From: Zancudomyces culisetae
Taxonomy: Eukaryota > Kickxellomycota > Harpellomycetes > Harpellales > Legeriomycetaceae
NCBI GenBank assembly: GCA_001969505.1
Contig: LSSK01001713.1
Location: 1-22,894, forward strand
Direction of reading: 5' to 3'
DNA length: 22,894 nt
Positions 1-9,039 of the stretch are shown here, in pieces. Within the stretch, counting starts at the first letter, position 1. Every line of letters begins with the position of its first letter. The position numbers were made by a program, and so were the translations under genes. The notes under the pieces were generated by a model that saw only the letters and a program-made list of their open reading frames with translations, ran no database searches and was not told the DNA's origin.

Positions 1-309
1 AAACATTCACAGCCAAGATGAAATGGAAATGAAAATAATGAAAATTTTTTGTAAAATTGGCAATGTTTGTTTTTGAAATAAACAAAATTGATAGCGAATA
101 CAGAAAGTAGTGGTGGGTGGGAGGATTTTTTTTATGCTTTTTTGCCAGTATTTTATTTGTCCAAAAATTTGAGAGGAATTGATTAAACAAAAATAATCAA
201 ACAAAATATAAAAAAAAAAGAAATGATAATAAATCAAGTGAATAAATGAAAACCATATATTGCTAAATATACAAAAAAAAAATTAAAGAAAGAGAAATAA
301 AAGGAGAAA
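1..309. other. Intergenic, TOM70 upstream region
   Basis: AT-rich upstream region of TOM70 with no credible coding sequence. It holds a short G-rich stretch (about 108-124), T and A runs, and a purine-rich leader (about 285-309) that runs directly into the TOM70 ATG. No clear TATA box was identified. Confidence 0.6.
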
Positions 310-2049
310 ATGTCGGAAGAGGCAGTAGCAAGCAGTGTCAGCAAGACAGGGCTGATGAACAAAAACTGGAAGTTTGTCGCATCAGTGGTGATTCCGCCAG
401 TAATCGTAGCAGGTCTGGCACTTTGGTACTACCAACGAAACCAAACAACACCTACCGAAGTAAAAACCAAAAAGAAGAAGAAGAACAAAAACAAAAGCAA
501 GAAGGTGTCAGATGAGGAAAAGGAAAGCAATGCCGGTAATGGCAAGGTAGAGAAAAGTATAGGGGATTTTGAGACGGCAATGAAATTCAGTGAGGAGGGG
601 ATTGAGAATTTGGGAGCAAGCGAGAGAAAAAAGTATGGAAATCTGCTTAAAGATAAGGGCAACGAATACTATAGAGAAAGAAGCTTTGAGCAAGCAGTGG
701 AAACATATACACAGGCAATCAAGTTTAGCAAAGATCCAGTATTCTATGCAAACAGAGCAGCCTGCTACTCAATGATGAAAAAGTACGAGGAGGTGATTGA
801 GGATTGCAACGAGGCATTGAAGATCGACTCAAAATACATCAAGGCATTGATGAGAAGAGCACAGGCGTATGAACAAGTAGGAAAGAACCAAGAATCGCTA
901 TACGACTATACCACGGCGTGTATTTTCGAGGACTTTAAGAACAACACAGCATCGGTTGGGGCAGAAAGAGTATTGAAAACAATAGCAGAGAAAGAGAGTG
1001 CAGAAAGATTGGCAACAAGAAAACCAAGACTGCCATCGAAATCGTTTATCTCGGGATACTTCAACTCGTTCCGAAGCAACGGAGAGGCAATAAAGGCGGA
1101 GGGAACAGAGGAGCTGAGCGAGGCGGTAAAAGAATACAACATGAGCATTGAGCTGAGCATCAAGAAGAAGTATGCCGAGTCAATCGAGCATTTGGAAAAG
1201 GCAATTGAGCTTGGACTGAGCGGAGCGGCATATGTTGAGGCACACAGTTTGCGAGGAGCATACCACTTTTTGAAGGGATCGTTGGAGTTGGCAGAGGAAG
1301 ACTTTGAGGCAGCGTTGCAGGCTGATCCAAAGCATCTGCGCACACTATACAGAAAAGCAAACATGTATACCGAAAAGAAGGATTTGGAAAAGGTAGAAGA
1401 GCTCTTGATGAAGGGACAGAATCTTGCGCCCACTGATCCTGAAGCTTATTTCCAGCTTGGCCAGCTCAGTTTCCTCAAACAAAACTTTGAAGAAGCAACT
1501 TCCCACTACCAAAAGGCCCTTGACCTCGACCCCACCTACGTCTACCCTTACATCCAGCTCGGCGTGTCTCAGTTCAAGTTGCTGCGTGTCGAAGATGCCA
1601 TGCAGACCTTCAATTTGGCTATGGCCCGCTTCCCAATGCGTTCTGACCTATACAATTACTATGGTGAAGTCTTGGCTGAGCAAGGTTTGGTTGTTGATGC
1701 CTCCAATGCCTTTGACAAGTCTATTTCCATCGACAAATCAAATCCTCTTCCCTATGTAAACAAGGCCCTCGCCATGTTTACTCACCCTGGAAATGTTCAG
1801 GACAGTCTGGTTCTTATCAAAGACGCTATGAGTGTTGATCCTGAATGTGAATTGGCTGTTGCTGCTCTCAGCCAAATCTACTTGCAACTTGGAATGTTTG
1901 AGGATAGTTTGGCCATGCTTGACCGCGCTGTTGAACTTGCAAAGAGCCAAGATGAACTTGTTTCCACCATTACTTTTAGAGAAACCACTGCTGCTCAATA
2001 CAAATTCATCAAAGAACACCCTGATTTTGTCTCTAGACTTAGCAATTAA
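310..2049 (+). CDS. TOM70: Tom70 mitochondrial outer-membrane import receptor
   Basis: A 579-residue protein with the Tom70 layout: a short N-terminus, one hydrophobic span (about residues 22-41), a very basic linker (about 53-65, mostly Lys/Asn), then TPR repeats to the C-terminus. The first TPR block (about 110-207) contains the KDKGNEYY and FYANRAACY signatures of the carboxylate clamp that binds Hsp70/Hsp90 tails. The second block (about 285-560) would form the preprotein-binding groove. In the family this receptor sits in the outer mitochondrial membrane facing the cytosol and passes carrier-type precursors to Tom40. The length is close to the usual 600 or so. The start is the first ATG after a purine-rich leader. 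Odd feature: synonymous codon choice changes abruptly at about residue 371 (base 1420), from purine-ending codons (GCA, TTG, ACA, AGA) to pyrimidine-ending ones (GCC/GCT, CTT/CTC). No intron. Confidence 0.93.
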   Translation: MSEEAVASSVSKTGLMNKNWKFVASVVIPPVIVAGLALWYYQRNQTTPTEVKTKKKKKNKNKSKKVSDEEKESNAGNGKVEKSIGDFETAMKFSEEGIENLGASERKKYGNLLKDKGNEYYRERSFEQAVETYTQAIKFSKDPVFYANRAACYSMMKKYEEVIEDCNEALKIDSKYIKALMRRAQAYEQVGKNQESLYDYTTACIFEDFKNNTASVGAERVLKTIAEKESAERLATRKPRLPSKSFISGYFNSFRSNGEAIKAEGTEELSEAVKEYNMSIELSIKKKYAESIEHLEKAIELGLSGAAYVEAHSLRGAYHFLKGSLELAEEDFEAALQADPKHLRTLYRKANMYTEKKDLEKVEELLMKGQNLAPTDPEAYFQLGQLSFLKQNFEEATSHYQKALDLDPTYVYPYIQLGVSQFKLLRVEDAMQTFNLAMARFPMRSDLYNYYGEVLAEQGLVVDASNAFDKSISIDKSNPLPYVNKALAMFTHPGNVQDSLVLIKDAMSVDPECELAVAALSQIYLQLGMFEDSLAMLDRAVELAKSQDELVSTITFRETTAAQYKFIKEHPDFVSRLSN

Positions 2050-2595
2050 TCTTTTTTTTTTCTTCTCTTTTTATCTCTTTTTAGGGATGTCTTGACCTAT
2101 CTTTTATGTTTATATTTATATTTTTAATTCTATTTATATATTCAATCTCTGTCTGACTTGTCTTTTATCTTGTCCAAATCGTAACCATTCGCATTATACA
2201 TTCAAATTTCTTATCCCTAACCTTTACACTTGTTCATCAATATCTCGTCTTCCCTACCAAATTATTGAATTAATTAACTAACTAATCAACAATTAATCCA
2301 AGTTTTGGATTTTCACATGATCTCAGAAATTCCGATTATACAAAACACCCTCTTCCTCTTCCCCTTCCCCTTGCCCTTCCCCAGTTTCAAATTGGTTTTT
2401 TAAACATCCTTTACTTGTACTATAATAACAAACCTACAAATAACAACTAATATTAACAAATGTTGACTATTATGCTTGTATAACGGTCTCAATACATTGT
2501 GTAGAGCAAAAAAATCAGTTTAGTATATATAAGAAACACACAACATTCTAGAAATATCCACAAGGGTGAAAAAAAATAAATTAAAACCTCATTCA
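2050..2595. other. Intergenic, TOM70 3' end and Nudix promoter
   Basis: 546 bases without a gene. The first part is T-rich TOM70 3' flank. A pyrimidine tract of C/T blocks lies at about 2349-2384. The right end carries a TATA-like element before the Nudix gene. No RNA gene was recognised. Confidence 0.6.
2524..2532 (+). promoter_or_regulatory. TATA-like box of the Nudix gene
   Basis: TATATATAA, 64 bases upstream of the chosen ATG at 2596, a normal TATA-to-start distance for a yeast gene. Inferred from sequence and position only. Confidence 0.45.
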
Positions 2596-4041
2596 ATGCC
2601 GACCCTTCAAAAAATATCATCATACAAAAACTGGGAATTGATCCAACAGTTAGCCACGCATCTTGTTTTATTCCCTGCTTTCAAGAGAGAGTCCATGAGA
2701 CGAGCTGCTGTCGCTATAGTAATATGCTTTGAGTTCCTGGATGATTTACAACTTGACTTTGACAGCTTTTGCAGAAACAGTAATGGGACGACAGCCAATT
2801 CGATATATTCCCAGACTTCTGCGAATACTAGCCAAACAGCGGCAAAGCTGGCATTCTTGAAATTCCTGTTTAACGAAAAACTAAAAGAGCCCGAAAAACG
2901 GGCCCAGTTGCTGTTTATTGAGAGAGCTGCATACGAAAACGATCGGTTTTCGGGACAAATAGGCTTTCCTGGGGGTAAAACCGAACCGACTGACCATGAC
3001 GACAAGGCCACTGCAATCCGTGAGACTTGTGAGGAGATTGGGTGGGATCTCACCGATTCCAAAAAATATTTTTACCTAGGCGAACTGGACGATGTGACAA
3101 CTTCAACAGGCATACTGGATGACAAAGCGTCTAAAAGAAGAATTATGGTATCACCCCAGGTCTTTTTGAAACTATCTGGAAACAGAAGTGTTTTTATTGA
3201 CAAGGGTGAAGTAAACAGTGTGAATTTTGTCGATTTGGATCAAATAACCAAATATGTTGACCACCCAGTCCGCATCTTTGATGCAAACGCGTGTGCTGTA
3301 AAATATGATATTTCTACTTTTTTACAAACAGTTGTGGGAAGAGGTAAAGGACTGTACAAGCAACACAAAATCGATCATTATGCCAAGAGCAGTGCCTTGG
3401 GTAGGATGCTCGGCGGGTATTATTTTTCCTGCTTGGAACTTCCGATACATTCTGTAGCTAGCCATTGTAACAGATTCCAAGAGCCTATACAAGTCGGTAA
3501 ATGCGCCAGTGTTACAAAAGAATTGTCATCTTTACAACCACCAGCTCATGATTCTGATGATTACAACGATAAAAGTAAAAATAACAACAATACCATGTTA
3601 CCATCCAAGATGAAAGTCCTAGACTTTTCCAACTCTTCAAGCCTAAAACCACTAAAATATGCCTCCGATACCCACATTTATTTATGGGGACTTTCATTGT
3701 CAATAGTTTGCGACTTTGTCGATATGCTAAATCCCATTCACCCAACCAACCTAAGCAGCAGCTATACAAGCGTTTCTGGAAGCTGGCCAAAACTAGACAA
3801 ATACATTTGGTTTGATGTAAATTGGATGATTGATCTAGCCCAACACAACACGCTAATCAAGTGTATTTCGGGCTCCCCACTATTTCGCAAACCTTATCAT
3901 AAAAATCGATGGAATAGCGGTACCGGTTTCATAAACTATTATCGCGTTGCCTTTCTTGCCATAGTAATGGGCACCTCTGTACGATGCGCACTCTTGGCAT
4001 TGTTGCTGAAAAAGAGTATCCAGTTTATTAGCAAACTTTAA
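2596..4041 (+). CDS. PCD1: Peroxisomal-type coenzyme A diphosphatase (Nudix, Pcd1/NUDT7 group)
   Basis: A 481-residue Nudix hydrolase. The CoA-type signature upstream of the Nudix box is present (about residues 105-127, ending GQIGFPGG), followed by RETCEEIGW (142-150), which supplies the metal-binding glutamates. As in the NUDT7/NUDT8 group the usual first Glu of the box is replaced. Family knowledge: these enzymes cleave CoA or oxidised CoA to 3',5'-ADP and phosphopantetheine in peroxisomes. The last three residues are SKL, a canonical PTS1 signal, which supports that location. The protein is longer than S. cerevisiae Pcd1 because of an insertion rich in Asp/Asn/Lys (about residues 315-335) and a C-terminal extension. 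A hydrophobic segment at about 450-471 precedes the SKL. The start is the ATG at 2596; the reading frame is open 30 bases further upstream, but only to a GTG. Confidence 0.85.
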   Translation: MPTLQKISSYKNWELIQQLATHLVLFPAFKRESMRRAAVAIVICFEFLDDLQLDFDSFCRNSNGTTANSIYSQTSANTSQTAAKLAFLKFLFNEKLKEPEKRAQLLFIERAAYENDRFSGQIGFPGGKTEPTDHDDKATAIRETCEEIGWDLTDSKKYFYLGELDDVTTSTGILDDKASKRRIMVSPQVFLKLSGNRSVFIDKGEVNSVNFVDLDQITKYVDHPVRIFDANACAVKYDISTFLQTVVGRGKGLYKQHKIDHYAKSSALGRMLGGYYFSCLELPIHSVASHCNRFQEPIQVGKCASVTKELSSLQPPAHDSDDYNDKSKNNNNTMLPSKMKVLDFSNSSSLKPLKYASDTHIYLWGLSLSIVCDFVDMLNPIHPTNLSSSYTSVSGSWPKLDKYIWFDVNWMIDLAQHNTLIKCISGSPLFRKPYHKNRWNSGTGFINYYRVAFLAIVMGTSVRCALLALLLKKSIQFISKL

Positions 4042-5173
4042 TTGAATGAGATTGAATCTCCTTTCCTCTATTATTTCAAGGTTTTTGGTGTATATGATGG
4101 TTATGTAAGCAATCTAGTCATCTTTTGTTAGAATACTATCATATGGATATTATGTTATTTCGAATATTTGATAAAACAATGTACTTTTCATTATAAATCT
4201 GCAAGAATAAAATATCTCTATTCTCGATTTTACCAAATCAATCAAATCAAATCAAGTTTACATGATATATCCCCTCACAATTGTTAGTATCGACTTTGGT
4301 AAATAATACATTGATGGGTATCAAACCTTTTGTGTAATTGTATGTGTAATTGTATGTGCGAGTGCAAGTGTATTTTTAAATTGAGTTTAAAGGATTGGTT
4401 AATGAAATAGTCTACTTAATTAATGGTACAATACGTAACACCAGAATAATTCTAAAACACACACACTCTCCCCCCCCTCAACTGAACTCTATTCTGCTTT
4501 AAAGAGAGTATAAAATATCAAATGCTATTGATTAATATCATTTCTAGTAACAAAAAAATGGGTAGGGGGGGGGATAAGAGGTTAATAAGATAGGTCCTTA
4601 TTGCTTTTTCAAGTTTAAATTCTTTTGGATTACATAAAAAGTAAACAAATGGTAATATAGGAAATAGAGTTTATACATCTAGCAAACTAGCAAATAATCA
4701 AAATCTGTTGGAAAAAAAAAACAAACCTATTTATAAATTTTATGGCATTGAAAATAGGTGGATTATTAATTCTCTACTATTATCAATATTATTATTAGTA
4801 TTAATACTGTTTTATACTGCTGATTATTGATTAACAATTTACTTGATTTTGAAACTTGCTCAATGGATTTTGCAAGTAAAATTTAGCTGCAGAAAGTATT
4901 CAAGTAGATCAGGTTTTATATCTTGATTTATTTACTTGTTTATTTATTTATTTTTATATATAAATATTTATAGTTGGAGACTTTGTTTACTAAATAAACA
5001 ATTAAACCCAACAAGGTTTATAAGGATGGGAAAAAGAGGAGGAGAGGAAACGAGAATATAGAAATTCAAGAATGAAAGAAATGTAAAAAATAAAAAATGA
5101 TACTAGTTGAAAAATGAAGAACCAAAGAAAACAATAAAAACGCAATCATCAAAACGTTTATTTACAAATAACT

Positions 5174-5238
5174 TCATTCCTCTCCTCCCCTCTCCCCTCC
5201 CCTCTTTCTTCTTTTTCCTCTTTCTCCTACCCATCCCC
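5174..5238 (+). repeat. Pyrimidine (C/T) tract
   Basis: About 65 bases composed almost only of C and T in blocks such as CCTCTCCC. A second similar tract lies at 5348-5389 and a third, more C-rich one at 5921-5966. Such tracts are common nucleosome-depleted promoter elements in some yeasts; function here is inference. Confidence 0.7.
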
Positions 5239-5291
5239 AACCCTCAGTTTGCAATCCCATTTTTGGTATTATTAATAGTTAATACAGGTGG

Positions 5292-5325
5292 ATTTGAGTT
5301 TGAGCTTGAATTTGAATTTGAATTA
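5292..5325 (+). repeat. TTTGA-type tandem repeat
   Basis: Imperfect 6-bp repeats (TTTGAG, TTGAAT) in tandem between two pyrimidine tracts. Non-coding simple repeat. Confidence 0.6.
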
Positions 5326-5584
5326 GGATGAAATATATACCAGAATATTCTCCCTTCTCCCTTCTCTCTCCTCCCCTTCTCCCCTTCCCATTTGGCTTTA
5401 ATTTTCTGGATGTAATGCAACAACAATATATTTGTAAAAACAGATACATTATAACTGCCAACCTACACGTTTTATTCCATAAAACTACCCCATCATTTTT
5501 TTGTCGAAAAAAAAATATACATTTTCCATTTTATATTATTTTGCAAATTGACAAAGAACTATAAGGTTCGTTAAATATTGAAAT

Positions 5585-5602
5585 CACACACACACACACA
5601 TA
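5585..5602 (+). repeat. CA dinucleotide microsatellite
   Basis: An almost perfect ACAC run followed by degenerate TAC/CATAC repeats up to about 5635. Confidence 0.75.
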
Positions 5603-6413
5603 CTTACATACTTACCAACACATCATACACACATACATTACAAAAAGAAAAATAAAATAAAACTCCACATATTACTGGAATTTAAAGATTATACTCGCCG
5701 TATTCGTACTTTTTGTTTTTGTTTTTGTTATTATTTATTTATTTATTTATTTGTTTTCAAAAAGTAAAGAGTATTAATAATTTGACAAACGTGTATTTGG
5801 TAAATTAGAGCACAAAACATTTATTTAATTAAAAAGTAAAAGAATTAAATTACAAAAAAAAAAAGAAAAAGAAAAAAGGAGGAGAGTACAAAAGCATATT
5901 TAAAAAAGAAATATATACTCCGCACCCCCCCTCCCCTTAACCTTCCCCTCCACCTACATATCACCCTTTTTTTAAATAAAAAGAAAGAATAAAACAATAA
6001 AAGCGGATTAAAGCATTTATACAGATATTGATGAATATATTAATATAGTATAAAAGTGATTCTATACAATAAATCCTTACGACTATCACTTTGTTTAAAT
6101 AACCAAAGTCACTCGAAATAAAATTGAAAAATTGAAATTGTAAGTGCAGAATTATATTGTATTCAATCAAGAAACTAAATAGACCTAACCCGTTGTATGA
6201 ATTGTAAATGTCAGTGTGGGAGATAATGAGAGATTTAGAGATATGAGAGGATACCTTCACAAACTGTATTGCCTTAAAGAAAATACATTTTAAAAAACTA
6301 TTTAAATAAAAAAAGATCTAAATATTCTACAATTTATATAATAATGAATAGAATCGAAACTATACCTTGAATATAAATACATAACCAACAAGAACCAAAC
6401 CGGAAAAAGTAAT

Positions 6414-6450
6414 AGAAAGAAAGAAAGAAAGAAAGAAAAAAGAAAGAAAG
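6414..6450 (+). repeat. GAAA tetranucleotide tract in the Num1-like leader
   Basis: Tandem GAAA units ending 11 bases before the ATG at 6462, so probably in the promoter or 5' UTR. Length variation would change the leader but not the protein. Confidence 0.75.
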
Positions 6451-6461
6451 TAAAAGATAGG

Positions 6462-9005
6462 ATGAAAGTACAAGAAATAAGTAGTGGGATAGGTCCGAGC
6501 AAGGACAAAACAGAGACTCAATTCTACCAACATCAACATCAGTACCAATACTCCAAATCAAATAGTAAATGCTCAAACACCAGTATGGCCTCGAGTTTTA
6601 ATTCGGCATATTATAGTGCAGACCAATTGGCAGGCGTGTTGAGTTCAAAGCCTAGCAATGTTGAAGATAAGACTGGTATAAGCACTGGTCCAAAACACGA
6701 CAACAATAGCTACAAGAATAACGATGGTAGCAAAAGCAGTGATAATTGTAGTAATGACAACAACAGAAAACGTATGGATACAACATTTACATCGACATCA
6801 ACATCAACAGATAAAGATATGTTTGCTATTGACCAACACCCAGAATATAAGATTCTGATGTCAAAACTAAAGCGAAGTGATGATAGGGTTCAGATACTCG
6901 ATGAAGAAAACTACACGTTGCAAATGAATGTATCTGAATTAACGACAAGACTAGAACAAGCAGAAAAGACACACAGAAAAGAACGGGTGGCAGCAACCAA
7001 GCGAGGACAAGCAGAGAAGAACTATTTAATACAACAAATGGCAGAAAAACAAAAAGCAAACGAAGTACTGGAACTACAAGTCAAAAGACTGAAGGCACAA
7101 GTTCAAAGGCTGGGAAAGGAAAAAAAAGTGGTTGAGGATGAATTGTGTAGTTTGGAAAACAAATTGGCAGAGCTACAGAATAGTAGCGGGATAAACAATA
7201 CGAATAAACAAATAGTTGGTGTTAATAATAATAATGATAATGGTAATGATAATGGTGTGACTGGTGCTACAGGGATGGAGAGAATGGATTCAGTACTAGA
7301 CATAACCAAACAACAACAACAACAACAACAACTTGAACAAGAATTGCAGGATGAACAAGATATTAAAAACTATCAAAAGAGATTAGTACAGTTACGACGG
7401 GGAAATTCCTATAGAACCAACCAAATCAGTGGGGCAAATGTTTGTAAGGAAAAACCAAGACGTAGGAAAAACACGATAAACAGTCCAAGACGAGGAATGC
7501 GGTTGAGGAGTATTACGGGAGAAAGCAGTCTTTGTAGCAACGTAGTTCAAAAAAGTTTAGACGAAGATGGTGTAGATGGTGTGGATGAATGGCAAGATGA
7601 AGAGCAAGATGTAGAAAAAATGCTATCAAAACAATTGGCAATTTCTATGCTTGAAGACACTAACAATAACAATAAAAACGATGATGATAATGATAATGAG
7701 AACGAAAATGATAATATCAATAATAATAATAATAGTTTAGACAGTGAGGGTGGAATTTATCAACGCGTAAATAAAAGTATTGAAGAAGGGGAAGAATATA
7801 CCAATTTAGAAATTGAAATGAAAAAGGCAATTTTTCAACACAGCAAGGTACTTAAAAGAACGGGTAATAGTATGAGGCAAAAGGGAGGAATGATGAGAAT
7901 GAAAAGAGTAGTAGAATATAGTGAAAAACAAACCCAAACTGAAGATCAAAATCAAGATCAAAATCAAAAAGAAGAAATAGAAGTAGAAGTAGAAAATAGT
8001 GGAGATAAGGATAGTAGTATAATGACAATTCAAACAGCAACAGATTCCGACATAGCAATAGTAATGGTTGGACAAAATGCAAATGCAAATACAAATGCAA
8101 AAGCAAAAGCAAAAGCAAAAGCAAATGTTAATGTTAATGTAAATAAATTTAAAACAAAGTATGCAGCCAAAAGTAAACAGCTGTTAATGTTGGATAATAC
8201 AAGTTATGAATTTGTTCCAACCAAAAAAGTTATTGAGCGAGAAATCAACAAGTATAAACGAGATTTTAATGTACCACAGACCAATACTACCGCCAAAATT
8301 ACTACTACTACTAATAATAATAATAATAATGCTAGTAGACCAGTTTCTATACCATCAATTAACATTAAAAGTAGTAGTAATAGTAGTTATAGTAGTAATA
8401 GTGTAATAGACAAAGTCGATATAAATATAAAAACAGCAGAAAAGCAAATGGGAAATCGATTTAGTAGAATTAGTAATAGCCAACATGCTACATTACTAAA
8501 ATCACTAGTCAAAACATCATATTCAACTTCACTTTTAGCCAAAAAAAATAATGCCCACATCAACAATTACAACAATAGTAATAATGATAATAATGATTCA
8601 AAACAAAAAGTAATTGATCCAAAAATAGTTAATGTACTATCAAAAGTAATGATGGGAACATACATGTACAAATTCTCTACAAACTCTAGCAGCAGCAGCA
8701 GCAGCAACGGTAACAATGAGAATAACATGTATTACTTTACAGTACACCCGTATTCCAAAACCCTGAGCTGGGCTAAACAGCCAATGAACGAGTCCCAAAA
8801 AGGCATCAAAACAATGTATATAGATTCAGTACGCGTAGTTGCCGACTACCAAACTTCCAAATACCTCGACTTGTGTTCGTACAGCCTGATTATTTCCGAC
8901 TCCAAAAACCAAGTCAAAATCAAAGCCTCAAATGCCGAAGACCACGACTCGTGGTATTTGGCTCTTAGTTATCTCCAATCTCGTCGCCCCAAATCTTCCT
9001 TTTAG
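6462..9005 (+). CDS. NUM1: Num1/Mcp5/ApsA-like cortical anchor protein with C-terminal PH domain
   Basis: An 847-residue protein. The C-terminus (about 725-842) matches the PH-domain type found in Num1, Mcp5 and ApsA: MMGTYMYKF, YYFTVHPYSKTLSW, SYSLIISD and DHDSWYLALSYLQSRRP, interrupted by a Ser/Asn insertion after the first strand. A coiled coil lies at about 128-240. The rest is Asn/Gln/Ser-rich low complexity, including poly-Gln near 283-290 and alternating dipeptides near 540-560. Family knowledge: the PH domain binds PI(4,5)P2 at the plasma membrane and the coiled coil contacts mitochondria, recruiting dynein for nuclear and spindle movement. The protein is much shorter than S. cerevisiae Num1 and near the size of fission yeast Mcp5. 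I see no internal Num1-type tandem repeats. The start is the first in-frame ATG after the GAAA tract. The PH-coding end is richer in C than the rest of the gene. Confidence 0.8.
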   Translation: MKVQEISSGIGPSKDKTETQFYQHQHQYQYSKSNSKCSNTSMASSFNSAYYSADQLAGVLSSKPSNVEDKTGISTGPKHDNNSYKNNDGSKSSDNCSNDNNRKRMDTTFTSTSTSTDKDMFAIDQHPEYKILMSKLKRSDDRVQILDEENYTLQMNVSELTTRLEQAEKTHRKERVAATKRGQAEKNYLIQQMAEKQKANEVLELQVKRLKAQVQRLGKEKKVVEDELCSLENKLAELQNSSGINNTNKQIVGVNNNNDNGNDNGVTGATGMERMDSVLDITKQQQQQQQLEQELQDEQDIKNYQKRLVQLRRGNSYRTNQISGANVCKEKPRRRKNTINSPRRGMRLRSITGESSLCSNVVQKSLDEDGVDGVDEWQDEEQDVEKMLSKQLAISMLEDTNNNNKNDDDNDNENENDNINNNNNSLDSEGGIYQRVNKSIEEGEEYTNLEIEMKKAIFQHSKVLKRTGNSMRQKGGMMRMKRVVEYSEKQTQTEDQNQDQNQKEEIEVEVENSGDKDSSIMTIQTATDSDIAIVMVGQNANANTNAKAKAKAKANVNVNVNKFKTKYAAKSKQLLMLDNTSYEFVPTKKVIEREINKYKRDFNVPQTNTTAKITTTTNNNNNNASRPVSIPSINIKSSSNSSYSSNSVIDKVDINIKTAEKQMGNRFSRISNSQHATLLKSLVKTSYSTSLLAKKNNAHINNYNNSNNDNNDSKQKVIDPKIVNVLSKVMMGTYMYKFSTNSSSSSSSNGNNENNMYYFTVHPYSKTLSWAKQPMNESQKGIKTMYIDSVRVVADYQTSKYLDLCSYSLIISDSKNQVKIKASNAEDHDSWYLALSYLQSRRPKSSF
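7308..7332 (+). repeat. CAA trinucleotide repeat (poly-Gln)
   Basis: About eight CAA units in frame, encoding poly-Gln in the low-complexity region of the Num1-like protein. Confidence 0.85.
8077..8144 (+). repeat. 6-bp coding minisatellite (alternating dipeptides)
   Basis: Successive tandem hexamers (GCAAAT, then GCAAAA, then GTTAAT) inside the Num1-like gene. They translate to alternating Ala-Asn, Ala-Lys and Asn-Val dipeptides. Confidence 0.85.
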
Positions 9006-9039
9006 TTTTTTTTTATTATTTTTTTTTTGACGCCTGAAA
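9006..9039. other. 34-bp gap between convergent genes
   Basis: The stop codons of the + strand Num1-like gene and the - strand Eps1-like gene are separated by 34 bases, mostly T runs on the + strand. The 3' UTRs must therefore overlap the opposite gene or be extremely short. Confidence 0.8.

Larger units (their letters stand above)
4042..6461. other. 2.4-kb gene-free, low-complexity intergenic region
   Basis: The largest gap in the window. I find no credible protein gene on either strand. It is strongly AT-rich with patchy simple sequence: a C run near 4470, a G run near 4564, pyrimidine tracts (5174-5238, 5348-5389, 5921-5966), TTTGA-type repeats (5292-5325), a CA repeat (5585-5602), TTTA repeats (5731-5752) and a GAAA tract just before the next gene. 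It separates the 3' end of the Nudix gene from the Num1-like gene and presumably contains the latter's promoter. A long 5' leader or noncoding transcript cannot be excluded. Confidence 0.6.

Noticed and set aside
906-1433. 175-codon open frame antisense to TOM70
   Set aside because: It is a by-product of the purine-ending sense codons (few TTA, CTA or TCA in frame) in the 5' half of TOM70; no family features.
2566-2595. GTG start adding 10 residues to the Nudix protein
   Set aside because: A GTG start is not expected in a yeast nuclear gene; an ATG in the same frame at 2596 leaves an intact protein.
5107-5564. Short open frames on both strands across the pyrimidine tracts
   Set aside because: They translate simple repeats (Pro/Ser/Phe-rich or Glu/Phe-Leu alternation) and have no protein-like features.
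4900-5760. Replication origin or centromere in the AT-rich desert
   Set aside because: TTTA-rich runs are present but no good match to an ARS consensus or CEN elements; the lineage's origin motifs are unknown.
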